NCBI RefSeq assembly: GCF_033095785.1
Contig: NZ_CP137134.1
Span: forward strand, 3,410,001-3,474,000
From: Nitrosospira sp. Is2
GTDB lineage: Bacteria > Pseudomonadota > Gammaproteobacteria > Burkholderiales > Nitrosomonadaceae
Reading direction: 5' to 3'
Length of the DNA: 64,000 nt
Shown here: positions 26,426 to 35,153 of the stretch, piece by piece
Layout of the letters: every line of letters begins with the position of its first letter
Position numbering within the stretch: the stretch's first letter is position 1
Translations under genes and position numbers: made by a program
The notes under the pieces: model-generated
What the model was told of the DNA's origin: nothing
The model's database searches: none
Seen by the model: the letters and a program-made list of their open reading frames with translations, nothing else

Positions 26426-26704
26426 TTAAGACTTTTTATGGCTTGGGCTGGCTGCCTTTGCATGCTGCGCCGATGAGGCGCCGCGAGAAGATGACTGGCT
26501 GCCCGAACCCCCGCTTCTGCCGCCCCGGGACGCTTCTCCTCCTTTGCGACCCGCCGCGCGGGCCTCTTCAGAATCGAACTCATGCGCCGTCCCTTTTTCA
26601 TGGGCCGCTTTGCCGCCCTTGCTGGCTATTTCCCGTTGCTTTTCTTCGTCCATGGAAGCAAAACCGCGCTTGCTTTGGCCACCGCTTTTTGTTGTTGAGG
26701 CCAT
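26426..26704 (-). CDS. KGG-repeat stress protein, single unit
   Basis: 92 residues from ATG at 26704, with AGGAG 6-7 bases upstream. It shares with the neighbouring KGG protein the head KRGFASMDEEKQREIASKGG and the unit AAHEKGTAHEFDSEEARAAG, then RKGGEAS and a Ser-rich tail ending AQHAKAASPSHKKS. It is the short form of the same family and probably the ancestral copy. A terminator follows the stop closely, so it is monocistronic. A motif copy lies 154 bases upstream, nearly the same spacing as its paralogue. Confidence 0.87.
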   Translation of the reverse strand: MASTTKSGGQSKRGFASMDEEKQREIASKGGKAAHEKGTAHEFDSEEARAAGRKGGEASRGGRSGGSGSQSSSRGASSAQHAKAASPSHKKS

Positions 26705-26857
26705 GATAATCTCCTGTATATTCAGATTTAAGAAATTTCCGCTGGCATCCGGCCTGCTCTCTGAGGTCGCCGCCCCAGCGGATAGTGCCTGCGAAAGCGT
26801 GCCCAGGGTCGAAGCCCAGACATGGTCCCATCTTAGTAAGGGGAAAACCGCTTTTAT

Positions 26858-26871
26858 GTACGGCGGCACAC
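26858..26871 (-). promoter_or_regulatory. Shared palindromic motif, copy 7 (KGG gene 2)
   Basis: Minus-sense core GTGTGCCGCCGTAC followed by ATAAAAGCGG, 154 bases upstream of the single-unit KGG gene. Confidence 0.6.
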
Positions 26872-26951
26872 ATATACGGAAAAAATCAAACTCATTTGTA
26901 CTTATGACGCTCCATGGCATTTGAATGACTGGCCACGGTTGTCATAGCGGT

Positions 26952-27845
26952 TCAGGAAGGCGCTTGGGCTTGGCCGTGAGCAGTTCCTGCTTCTCCTGGT
27001 TGGAACAATGTACCTTCCGGATGTAGCGGCAGCGTGTCCCCCCGCTGACTCATTCCGCGCTTCACAGACATCTTGTCGCCAAGGCCCGGCATCAACTTGG
27101 ATATTGTGGTATTGACAACCGCCATCGCTCCGACTTTGACATCCCTTCCCCCTTCCGTCGCCGCTTTCAGGATGGCTTCGGCGACTTGCTCTGGCTCGAT
27201 CACCGGGGGAGGCAGCTTCGGCTCCCTATCCATATAGTTTTTAGCATGGTGCGGAAAGGGGGTATCGACAGCCGAAGGCTGGATCAGCGTGATGGAAACC
27301 GGGGATTCATCGAGCTCTTCGATTTCCACCCGCAGCGCATCAGTGAAGCCCTTGACGGCGTGTTTGGATGCTGCGTACATACCGAGAAAAGGCACGACGG
27401 CTTCCGATACTTCGCTGCCCACATTGATGAGGGCGCCTCCGCTGCGCTTGAGATGAGGCAAAGCCGCGAGCGAACCATTTGCCACGCCCCAGAAGTTAGT
27501 AGCAAACAGGCGCCTGCTGTCGGCTTCGCTCACTTCATCCAGGCGTCCATAGATGGAGACGCCGGCATTGTTTACCCAAGTATCGATCCCGCCGAACCGA
27601 TCGGCCGCCTCCTGAGCTGCGCCTTCCATTTTCTGCCGGTCCCCGACATCCGCCACGATATGTAAAGCCTCTCCGCCGTCGCCCGTTATCCTCGCCGTGA
27701 GCGTTTTAAGCGTTTCTCCGCTGCGCGCGATAAGGACCAGCCTTGCCCCCTGCGCAGCCGCTAGCAATGCCGTGGCCAACCCGATTCCGCTTGAGGCCCC
27801 GGTAATGACGATCACCTGTTCATTTAAACGTTTATGCGAAACCAT
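26952..27845 (-). CDS. Short-chain dehydrogenase/reductase
   Basis: 297 residues from ATG at 27845, supported by GAGGAG five bases upstream; a longer frame begins at 27860. Classical SDR motifs: TGASSGIG cofactor site near residue 15, NNAG at about residue 90, a catalytic Ser in INVGSEVSE and YAASK (Tyr/Lys) near 155-160. The 40-residue tail beyond the Rossmann fold (PGLGDKMSVKRGMSQRG) resembles SDRs annotated as stress-related oxidoreductases. The substrate cannot be predicted. Codon use and RBS are normal. Confidence 0.87.
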   Translation of the reverse strand: MVSHKRLNEQVIVITGASSGIGLATALLAAAQGARLVLIARSGETLKTLTARITGDGGEALHIVADVGDRQKMEGAAQEAADRFGGIDTWVNNAGVSIYGRLDEVSEADSRRLFATNFWGVANGSLAALPHLKRSGGALINVGSEVSEAVVPFLGMYAASKHAVKGFTDALRVEIEELDESPVSITLIQPSAVDTPFPHHAKNYMDREPKLPPPVIEPEQVAEAILKAATEGGRDVKVGAMAVVNTTISKLMPGLGDKMSVKRGMSQRGDTLPLHPEGTLFQPGEAGTAHGQAQAPS

Positions 27846-28248
27846 GCTTTTTCTCCTCAAAGAATCGAATATGTCGATCCAATCAAACCGCCGAGTGATT
27901 GGCAGCGGGCCCGATGAGATGGACGAATGAGAAGCGAAAATGCGTCGCCCGTCAAACCTGAGTCGGCCGAATGTCCGGAAAATCTCAGAAGGCCAGAATT
28001 ACACGCTGCTCAGATACCCAGACTAAAATCAACTCCGCCGCGAAACCGTGCAGTAACGCACACAACAGTCGTGAGCGGGGGTAAGAAGGGGATAAAGGAG
28101 AAGGCAGTTTGCGTCCGAGCCGCGTCGCCGAGCCATGGTGGAAAAGCAGAACGGACGCAGCCTATCGCGCTTGCGGATGCAGTCGTATCGCGCTAGGGGC
28201 AGGCTGGGGAAACGGAAACGGGAGGAATTAGGTAGACTTGGGGAGGAC
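27846..28248. other. Intergenic region, nothing recognised
   Basis: Lies upstream of the SDR gene and downstream of the hybrid kinase. No gene or regulatory element is seen. Confidence 0.4.
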
Positions 28249-31041
28249 TTACATAGACGTGATCAGTCCTTTGAGGATTTTAAAATCGACGGGTTTGGTA
28301 AGATGGTGATCAAAGCCGCTTTCGCGCGACATCACACGGTCCTTTTCCTGGCCCCAGCCTGTGAGCGCGACGAGCTTGATATGATCGTACTGCGGCTGTT
28401 CCCGGATGCGGCGGGCCACTTCGTAACCATTCATCCCCGGCATGCCGATATCCATCAGGATTACGTTTGGCTGATAGTCGGGCAGGGCCGCGAGCGCAGC
28501 CTCGCCGCTGTCGACGGCCTGCGTCAGGAAGCCCATCGACTCCAGCAGCATTGCCAGGACTTCACCTGCATCATGGTTGTCGTCCACCACCAGCACACGT
28601 ATCCCCGGGGTCGGGGTAGGGATGGTTTCGGGCGCGGCGCGTTTTTCCGACGTTTGCGACAACGGCAGGCGCACGATGATTTCCGTGCCCTGGTCCTTGC
28701 CCGCGCTTTTAGCCTCAACAGAGCCGTCATGCATATCCACCAACCGCTGGACCAGATTGAGGCCGATGCCCAGGCCCTCCTGCGCCCCGACCCCATGGCG
28801 GCGCTCCTGCGCGAACAGGTCAAACAAGCGTGGCAGCATGTCCGGCAGTACGCCGATCCCGTTGTCGCGCACGGATACAACGGCAGCGTCGCCCTCCTGC
28901 CTTGCGCTCACCCAGATCTTGCCGCCGCTGGGCGTATATTTTGCCGCATTATTGAGCAGATTGGTGAACACCTGCTCAAGACGGACCGGGTCTCCGTAAA
29001 CGATCAGCGGTGTTTCGGGAATGTGCAGGTCCAGTTTATGCTGGTTCTCATCGATAAACGCCATGCTGGCCTCGACACTATTGCGCAGCACCGCATTTAA
29101 ATCAGTCGCGGCGCGCCGCAGTTCGACCTTCCCGCTGGTAATCCGCGATATCTCCAGCAAATCATCCACCAGCCGGACCATATAGTTGACTTGGCGGCTG
29201 ATTACCGGCAGCAGATGAGGGACTGCCGCTTCGCCGTCGGGGCGCCCCATCAGCGCCAGCGCATTCGAAATCGGTGCCAGCGGGTTCCGCAGCTCATGTG
29301 CCAGCGTCGCCAAAAACTCGTCCTTGCGCCGGTCCGCTGCCAGCAGGGCTGTTTCCGCGTTGACCGCCTCGGTAATGTCAATGGAAATGCCAACGTGCCC
29401 GCCGTACTTGCCTGAAGCGGTAAACCAGGGCAGCGCGTACGACTTCAGCCAGCGCCATTCTCCCTGTCCTGTCTTCACCCGCAGGCGATGTTGCAAACGC
29501 ACCTGGTCGCATATGGCGCGCTCGAATGCCTCAATATACCCTTGGACATCCTCCGGATGGATTACCCTGCGCCAACCGGCGCGCATCAACTCTTCCTTCG
29601 GTACCCCAAGCAGGTCGACGCATCGCTGATTGAGATATACGGCATTTCCCTCGGTATCCACCTGCCATGTCAGCGCGGGCGAAGCTTCCGACAAGGCGCG
29701 GAATCTTGCCTCGCTCTCGCGCAGGCTCCGTTCGGCAAGTTTGCGCGTCGTAATGTCGATCACATATCCCACGCTCTCCTTCTCGTCGAGCTGCTTTGCA
29801 GTGAAAAGTGCCCACCAGCGCGATCCATCCGGGCGTACGAACTCCTTCTCATAGGGAACGGTTTGGCCTGTTGACGTGAAGTCCCTGACGGCGCGCAAAC
29901 ATATTTCCATCCAGTCCGCCGGCGTCTGCAGGTCGCATCGAATAAGCCCGGTCCCTCTACCCTCCCGGCTGACGCCGCTTATCTTCCGGAAAGCATCATT
30001 TGCTTCAATAATTCTGCCCAACTCATTGAAAAAAATGACGCCGATCGTGTCAATCTCGAGGGCATGCCGGAAACGCTCTTCACTCTCGCGCAGCGCCGCC
30101 TCGGCTTGCTTGCGCTTTTTCACATGCATGGTCACATCGATGCCATGTCCCAGTACGCGCTGGCACTTGCCCTCCTCATCCAGCAAAGGCAAATAGACGA
30201 GATCGATGTAGTGTTCTTCCGGCGGTTGACCGCAGGCATGGCTCAACGTCATCGGCAGTTCGAATCCAATGAACGGCTTGCAGGACGACATGACCTCAAT
30301 AAGTTTTTCCTGGAATCCGCATCCAGCTGCTTCCGGAAGCGCGTCGAACGCGGGCCGGCCGATCAGCTCGCGTTTGCCGACAAGCTGATAGTAGGCGTCG
30401 TTGGCAAACTCGAAGATGAATTCGGGGCCGCGAAGCACATGCAGGAATGAAGGTGCGCTGCGGAATACTTTCTCGAGCAACTGAATCCGCTCCGCTTGCA
30501 GCGCCTCCCTGAGCTGGATGCGCTCCGCCTCGCGTTTGCGCGCGCGAACCAGTTCGGTGGTTTCAGCGACGGTTATGAACACCCCCTCGGGGGCGCCGGT
30601 ATCGGATGATCCCTCGCGCGGCGGCCCGGGGAGCGGACTATAAGTGAGTTTGAAAAAAGATTCTTCCGGCGTCCCGTGGCGGTTGAGCACCATCCGCTGC
30701 TCGTCAAACAGATACGACTCACGGCGCTCCATGACCCCCTCGCAGATGGGGGAAATAAAATCCCATACCTCCGGCCAGCACTCGCGTACCGGCTGGCCCA
30801 GACCTTTGGGGTGCTTGCGGCCTATAAGATCGCGATAGGGGTCGTTATATATCTGTATCAGCTGCGGTCCCCACAGCACTAGGGCTGGCGATGGCAGCAG
30901 GAGGATAATATTGACTGCGAGCTGAAGGTGCGGCGGCCAACTCTCCAATGGCCCCAACCCGGACTGAGTCCAGTCGTAGGCATAAATTTGCTCGCCCATT
31001 TCACTGCCGCGCAGCCAGCCAGGCGTCTCAGGCTGAGTCAT
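28249..31041 (-). CDS. Multi-PAS hybrid sensor histidine kinase with receiver
   Basis: 930 residues from the ATG at 31041, with GGGGGAGG about 9 bases upstream; a TTG two codons earlier is also open. At least four PAS-like segments precede the kinase, with PAS/PAC signatures ALRESEERFRHALEIDTIGV, SLRESEARFRALSEASPALT and WRRVIHPEDVQGY. HisKA has H582 in ATLAHELRNPLAP; the HATPase has NLLNNAAKYT, DNGIGV and GLGIGLNLV; the receiver has D864 in LMDIGMPGMNG. No transmembrane helix is seen. The kinase and receiver resemble those of the GAF kinase at 8149-10500 (both have GWGQEKD and LTKP segments). Confidence 0.9.
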   Translation of the reverse strand: MTQPETPGWLRGSEMGEQIYAYDWTQSGLGPLESWPPHLQLAVNIILLLPSPALVLWGPQLIQIYNDPYRDLIGRKHPKGLGQPVRECWPEVWDFISPICEGVMERRESYLFDEQRMVLNRHGTPEESFFKLTYSPLPGPPREGSSDTGAPEGVFITVAETTELVRARKREAERIQLREALQAERIQLLEKVFRSAPSFLHVLRGPEFIFEFANDAYYQLVGKRELIGRPAFDALPEAAGCGFQEKLIEVMSSCKPFIGFELPMTLSHACGQPPEEHYIDLVYLPLLDEEGKCQRVLGHGIDVTMHVKKRKQAEAALRESEERFRHALEIDTIGVIFFNELGRIIEANDAFRKISGVSREGRGTGLIRCDLQTPADWMEICLRAVRDFTSTGQTVPYEKEFVRPDGSRWWALFTAKQLDEKESVGYVIDITTRKLAERSLRESEARFRALSEASPALTWQVDTEGNAVYLNQRCVDLLGVPKEELMRAGWRRVIHPEDVQGYIEAFERAICDQVRLQHRLRVKTGQGEWRWLKSYALPWFTASGKYGGHVGISIDITEAVNAETALLAADRRKDEFLATLAHELRNPLAPISNALALMGRPDGEAAVPHLLPVISRQVNYMVRLVDDLLEISRITSGKVELRRAATDLNAVLRNSVEASMAFIDENQHKLDLHIPETPLIVYGDPVRLEQVFTNLLNNAAKYTPSGGKIWVSARQEGDAAVVSVRDNGIGVLPDMLPRLFDLFAQERRHGVGAQEGLGIGLNLVQRLVDMHDGSVEAKSAGKDQGTEIIVRLPLSQTSEKRAAPETIPTPTPGIRVLVVDDNHDAGEVLAMLLESMGFLTQAVDSGEAALAALPDYQPNVILMDIGMPGMNGYEVARRIREQPQYDHIKLVALTGWGQEKDRVMSRESGFDHHLTKPVDFKILKGLITSM

Positions 31042-31426
31042 GGACAATAGCCTCCCCCCTTTTTTATGTATGTCGCTTTATAACACTTCCGGATGTTATA
31101 AGCCAAGTGCTCAAGCATTGCAAAGGTGCTGCAAAGTACCAACACCTGGGTACCAGCACTGCGCAAAGTCGGATTGTAGCCGCCCCGCAACGACATGATT
31201 TTGCTGCCTTAAACGTGTCTGTTAATTACAGTGCTTCCACGTGGCCGCCGGTAGAGGAAGGCTCCGGCGGCGAGGCGCATCCGGATGTCCTATAAAGAAA
31301 TATAAACCTGTCGCGACCATAAAGGTCAAAGGTGAAGTTCAGGTGTTTCGAAATCAGTATTTTTTGGCAGCATTTGTAACAAGCGTTCGATAAGCTGGCG
31401 ACAAGTGATGACAAAGGGGAAAAATT
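31042..31426. other. Divergent intergenic region between two hybrid kinases
   Basis: Holds an inverted repeat at 31078-31101 close to the leftward kinase and the leader of the rightward kinase. No gene is seen. Confidence 0.5.
31078..31101. promoter_or_regulatory. Inverted repeat upstream of the multi-PAS kinase
   Basis: Perfect 8-bp arms TTATAACA and TGTTATAA separated by CTTCCGGA, 37 bases upstream of the ATG at 31041. Position and AT-rich symmetry suit an operator overlapping a promoter. Confidence 0.5.
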
Positions 31427-33538
31427 ATGAAACATGATGAGAATATTCCGCGCCAGGAAGTACCCGGTCCCTCTCGCACCGTGCTTGAAACAAGACAGAA
31501 GATCGGGGACGAGCTCCAGCAGACCAGGTGGGCGCTGGAAGAACGTACGAGACAGCTTGATCAGTCACTGTCTGTCCTGCGCGCTGCCATCGAATCGACC
31601 GCCGACGGCATCCTCTTCACCGACGAGGACGGCCGCATACTCCGCTTCAATGAGCACTATCTGCAGATGTGGGGCATATTCCGGGAGAATGCCGAGCGTA
31701 GCGCACAGCATCACCAGTTGCTCGAATCCTGCGCCGCTTTGTTGAAGGATCCGGAGCAGTTCATGCGACGCACTGCCGACATATACGCGTCATGGCCGCA
31801 GGAAAGCCACGACGTGCTGGCCCTCGCCGACGGCAGGGTTTTTGAGCGGTATTCGACGATACAGTATGTCGAGGGTAAGAGCATCGGCCGGGTCTGGAGC
31901 TTCCGCGACGTGACCGCGCGCGTACATGCTGAGGAAGCCTTGCAGGAAAGCGGCGAACGGATGTGCTTCATGGCCGACGCAATGCCCCAGAAGATTTTCA
32001 CCGCGCGCGCCGATGGCAAGTTCGATTACTTCAACCAGCAATGGAAGGATTACACGGGGCTGGCTCCCCAGGAACTGGCGGGCTGGGAATGGACCAGGCT
32101 CATCCATTCCGACGATTTGGACGAGACCGTAACGGGCTGGCTGCGCTCGGTCCGCACGGGAGAACCGTATCAGATGGAATGCCGTTTCCGGCAGGCCGAC
32201 GGCGACTATCGCTGGCATCTGCTGCGCGCTCAAGCCAGACGGGGCAGTAATGGAGAAGTATCGATGTGGGTGGGTTCGAATACCGATATCGACATCCTTA
32301 AGCGCTCGAACGGAGAAAAACAGGAGTTGCTGGAACGCGAGCGCATTGCCAGGGGCGAAGCGGAACGCGCCAATCAGAGCAAGGATGAGTTTCTCGCTAC
32401 GCTTTCTCACGAACTCCGAACGCCGCTCAACGCAATTCTCGGATGGTCGCAGCTTATTTTACAGGGAACGATGCGGCAGGAGGACATCCAGCGCGGTCTG
32501 GAGATCATCGACAGGAATGCCCGCGCGCAGAATAAGCTCATCGAGGATCTGCTCGAAATGAGCAGCATCGTATCCGGAAAAGTCAGGCTCGAAGTGCAGC
32601 AGCTGGATCTTGCCCACGTAGCCGAGGCAGCGGTTGAATCCATGCTTCCGGCTGCCCAGGCGAAGGGCATACACCTGCGGAAAATGGTCGATCCCGCGGC
32701 GGGTCTCGTTATCGGGGATAACAACCGCTTGCAGCAGGTCATCTGGAATCTCCTTTCCAACGCGGTCAAATTCACCCCAAAAGGCGGAACGATAGAGGTC
32801 ATTGTCGAAAGGGTCGCGTCGAACCTCGAACTGACGGTCAGGGACTCCGGGGTTGGGATCCAGCGTGAGTTCCTGGCCTACGTATTTGACCGTTTTCGCC
32901 AGGCCGATTCTTCGCTTACCCGCAGCCACGGCGGACTTGGCCTCGGCCTGGCCATCGTCAAGCAACTCGTGACGCTGCATGGGGGAACTGTCCGGGCGGA
33001 AAGCGCGGGCGAAGGCCGCGGCGCATCGTTTATCGTCAACCTGCCGCTCGTCCCCATCAAAGACAGGAAAGACACGAAGTTATCTGGGCGGCCGCGTCGT
33101 AATCCCGGTTACGGCGAGGTAACCCTTAAAGGACAGAAAGTGCTGGTTATCGAGGATGAGCCGGATGCGCGCGAACTCATCAAGGAGGCGTTGACGCAAT
33201 GCGAGGCCGACGTGGTCACCGCCGCAAGCGCCATGGAAGGGTTGGAAGTCGTGAAGAATCAAAGACTGGATGTGCTCATAAGCGACATCGGCATGCCCGG
33301 AGAAGATGGATACCAGTTCATTCGTGCGGTACGAAACCTTCCTGAAGCTCAGGGAGGTCGAACCCCGGCTATCGCCCTTACCGCCTTTGCTCATTCGACC
33401 GACCGCACCAAGGCGTTGCTCGCCGGTTATCAGCGGCATTTGTCCAAGCCGGTGGAATCGCATGAACTGATCGCGACGGTCGGCAGTTTGACCGGATGGG
33501 CGGGGAGACAGAAGATTGGAGAGGATGCCTGCCAATAA
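31427..33538 (+). CDS. PAS hybrid sensor kinase with receiver, paralogue A
   Basis: 703 residues. A coiled coil (about 20-45) is followed by two PAS domains (about 50-165 and 175-300; second one with FNQQWKDYTGL and GWEWTRLIHSDDLDE), HisKA with H328 in ATLSHELRTPLNAILGW, an ATPase with NLLSNAVKFT, DSGVGI and GGLGLGLAIV, and a receiver with D620 in LISDIGMPGEDGY. No membrane helices. It closely matches the kinase at 35154-37262 along its whole length, with only an alpha/beta hydrolase gene between, so the pair arose by tandem duplication. GGGG-rich sequence before the ATG may act as RBS. Confidence 0.9.
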   Translation: MKHDENIPRQEVPGPSRTVLETRQKIGDELQQTRWALEERTRQLDQSLSVLRAAIESTADGILFTDEDGRILRFNEHYLQMWGIFRENAERSAQHHQLLESCAALLKDPEQFMRRTADIYASWPQESHDVLALADGRVFERYSTIQYVEGKSIGRVWSFRDVTARVHAEEALQESGERMCFMADAMPQKIFTARADGKFDYFNQQWKDYTGLAPQELAGWEWTRLIHSDDLDETVTGWLRSVRTGEPYQMECRFRQADGDYRWHLLRAQARRGSNGEVSMWVGSNTDIDILKRSNGEKQELLERERIARGEAERANQSKDEFLATLSHELRTPLNAILGWSQLILQGTMRQEDIQRGLEIIDRNARAQNKLIEDLLEMSSIVSGKVRLEVQQLDLAHVAEAAVESMLPAAQAKGIHLRKMVDPAAGLVIGDNNRLQQVIWNLLSNAVKFTPKGGTIEVIVERVASNLELTVRDSGVGIQREFLAYVFDRFRQADSSLTRSHGGLGLGLAIVKQLVTLHGGTVRAESAGEGRGASFIVNLPLVPIKDRKDTKLSGRPRRNPGYGEVTLKGQKVLVIEDEPDARELIKEALTQCEADVVTAASAMEGLEVVKNQRLDVLISDIGMPGEDGYQFIRAVRNLPEAQGGRTPAIALTAFAHSTDRTKALLAGYQRHLSKPVESHELIATVGSLTGWAGRQKIGEDACQ

Positions 33539-33724
33539 CATCCCCCATCCCGGCGGCGAGGATTGCCACTCAAATCCTCCCGCAATGGCCGGGCCAAAAA
33601 AACTGTGTTCGCGCCGGGCGCCCGCCACCACGATAAGGGGGGCCGGATAATAACCCGCAATGGCTGCCCTGCATGGCACAATATCCCTATCATTCCATAT
33701 TAAGCCTGATTGGTCAGTCCGAGT

Positions 33725-34624
33725 ATGCCCCGCTGGATCCTGGTCGCCATTGTTTCTTTATTGTCCGGGTTTGCAGCCGTGTTTATCGCCGCGCTTGCCG
33801 TTGGCGAACTTCTTTCCGGCGCCGCGCCCACCGCGGTCAGCACCTTATCGGTCGATTTCCCGGTCGAACCCGTGCGGATTCCTGTCCACGAGAATTCGCG
33901 TGACGAAAATGCGTCTGTTCGCGGTTGGCTGGCGCGGGGGCCGCGCGGCGGGGGCCTGGTATTACTGGTGCATTCGATCCGCAGTAACAGGGTCGAGATG
34001 CTGAGCCGGGCGCGTTTTCTTAATGACCATGGCTATGGCGTCCTGCTCATCGATCTGCAGGCCCACGGCGAAACCCCCGGGGAACGGATCACCTTTGGCG
34101 TACGCGAATCGGAAAATGTGCAAGCTGCCGTTGCCTATCTGCGCAACGCCTTTCCGGGTGAACGGATCGGAGCTATCGGGGTCTCACTCGGCGCAGCCGC
34201 CATCGTGCTGGCAAAAACGCCGCTAAGGCTCGATGCCGTAGTGCTTGAATCGCTACATCCCACGATCGAGGAAGCAGTTGAAAACAGACTGAAACTGCAT
34301 CTCGGGCAGGCGGGGACGGCTCTTGCCCCGCTTCTGCTGTGGCAGTTGTCGTTTCGGCTGGGCATCCCCGATCACGAACTGAATCCCATCGAGCAGATAG
34401 CCAACCTCAACGCACCGGTCCTGCTGATCTCCGGGTCCGTTGACCAGCATACGCGTATGGTCGAAACCGAACGATTGTTTGCTGCCGCCCGGCAGCCCAA
34501 GGAATTATGGATCGTCCCCGGTGGAGGCCACTTCAACATGCATGCCTATGCGGGCAAGGAATACGAACGCCGTGTCACCGCCTTTCTCGACTGGTATTTG
34601 CGCGAGCGCAACCTTACGCCGTGA
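33725..34624 (+). CDS. Membrane-anchored alpha/beta hydrolase
   Basis: 299 residues from ATG at 33725; a TTG at 33710 is also in frame. An N-terminal membrane segment (about residues 5-28, no cleavage motif) anchors a periplasm-facing or membrane-bound hydrolase. The nucleophile elbow GVSLGA, catalytic Asp in SGSVDQHT and His in GGGHFNMH complete the triad. The family (BAAT/prolyl-oligopeptidase-like, YqkD-like) cleaves ester or amide bonds; the substrate is unknown. It sits between the two duplicated kinases. Confidence 0.82.
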   Translation: MPRWILVAIVSLLSGFAAVFIAALAVGELLSGAAPTAVSTLSVDFPVEPVRIPVHENSRDENASVRGWLARGPRGGGLVLLVHSIRSNRVEMLSRARFLNDHGYGVLLIDLQAHGETPGERITFGVRESENVQAAVAYLRNAFPGERIGAIGVSLGAAAIVLAKTPLRLDAVVLESLHPTIEEAVENRLKLHLGQAGTALAPLLLWQLSFRLGIPDHELNPIEQIANLNAPVLLISGSVDQHTRMVETERLFAAARQPKELWIVPGGGHFNMHAYAGKEYERRVTAFLDWYLRERNLTP

Positions 34625-35153
34625 CTTCTCTCTCACTCCTTCTCACAGCTTGAAGCAACGGTTATACCCCTTGCGAGCCGGGTAAAACCTGGCATGCCGA
34701 AATGGCGATCGGGACACGGATGAAACGCGCCGCCTTGGTTCCAAAGCTCCAACAGGCACCTTATTTGTCGCGTTTTCCTGGTTGAACTGGTTGATCGTGA
34801 GACGTATGATGTCGCGCTGCCGTAGTTGCGGTCTGGCGGTCGTTTTTTATGGGTTGTACTTCGGTTTGTTGTGCTTTGATACTGTTGCCGGGCAATCGCG
34901 CTCCTCGATATCTGGCCACTTCCTTATAATTTTGTGTGTAAACGTACGGAACCTCGGCGCCAACTCAGCTAGCATCTGCAAAAAGGAACGTCGCGCCGCT
35001 CCACTCCATTACACTAATAATGACGCCGACAATGCCAACAGTGCAAATGGGCGTGAATATGCTATATACAGACTTCACCCGAGAAAGATTACCTGCCTTT
35101 CCGTCGCCGTGACGGGTGCCGCTGCTCGCGAACGGACAAGAAAAGGAACATAC
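34625..35153. other. Long leader region of the second duplicated kinase
   Basis: The kinase reading frame stays open upstream to 34782, but the added residues are Cys/Arg-rich and show no kinase-family similarity. A variant of the shared motif lies at 34934-34947. No separate gene is seen. Confidence 0.5.
34934..34947 (+). promoter_or_regulatory. Shared palindromic motif, TAAA-centred variant (kinase B)
   Basis: Core GTGTGTAAACGTAC followed by GGAACCTCGG, 206 bases before the start at 35154. Nearly identical to the copy upstream of the Gly-rich gene at 24739-25119. Confidence 0.5.

Noticed and set aside
28135..29100. 321-codon rightward open frame antisense to the multi-PAS kinase
   Set aside because: It mirrors the kinase ATPase and receiver region and has no domain features or RBS; GC-rich codons keep the antisense frame open.
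34782..35153. Upstream extension of hybrid kinase B
   Set aside because: The added residues are not kinase-like; ATG 35154 has a good RBS and matches paralogue A.
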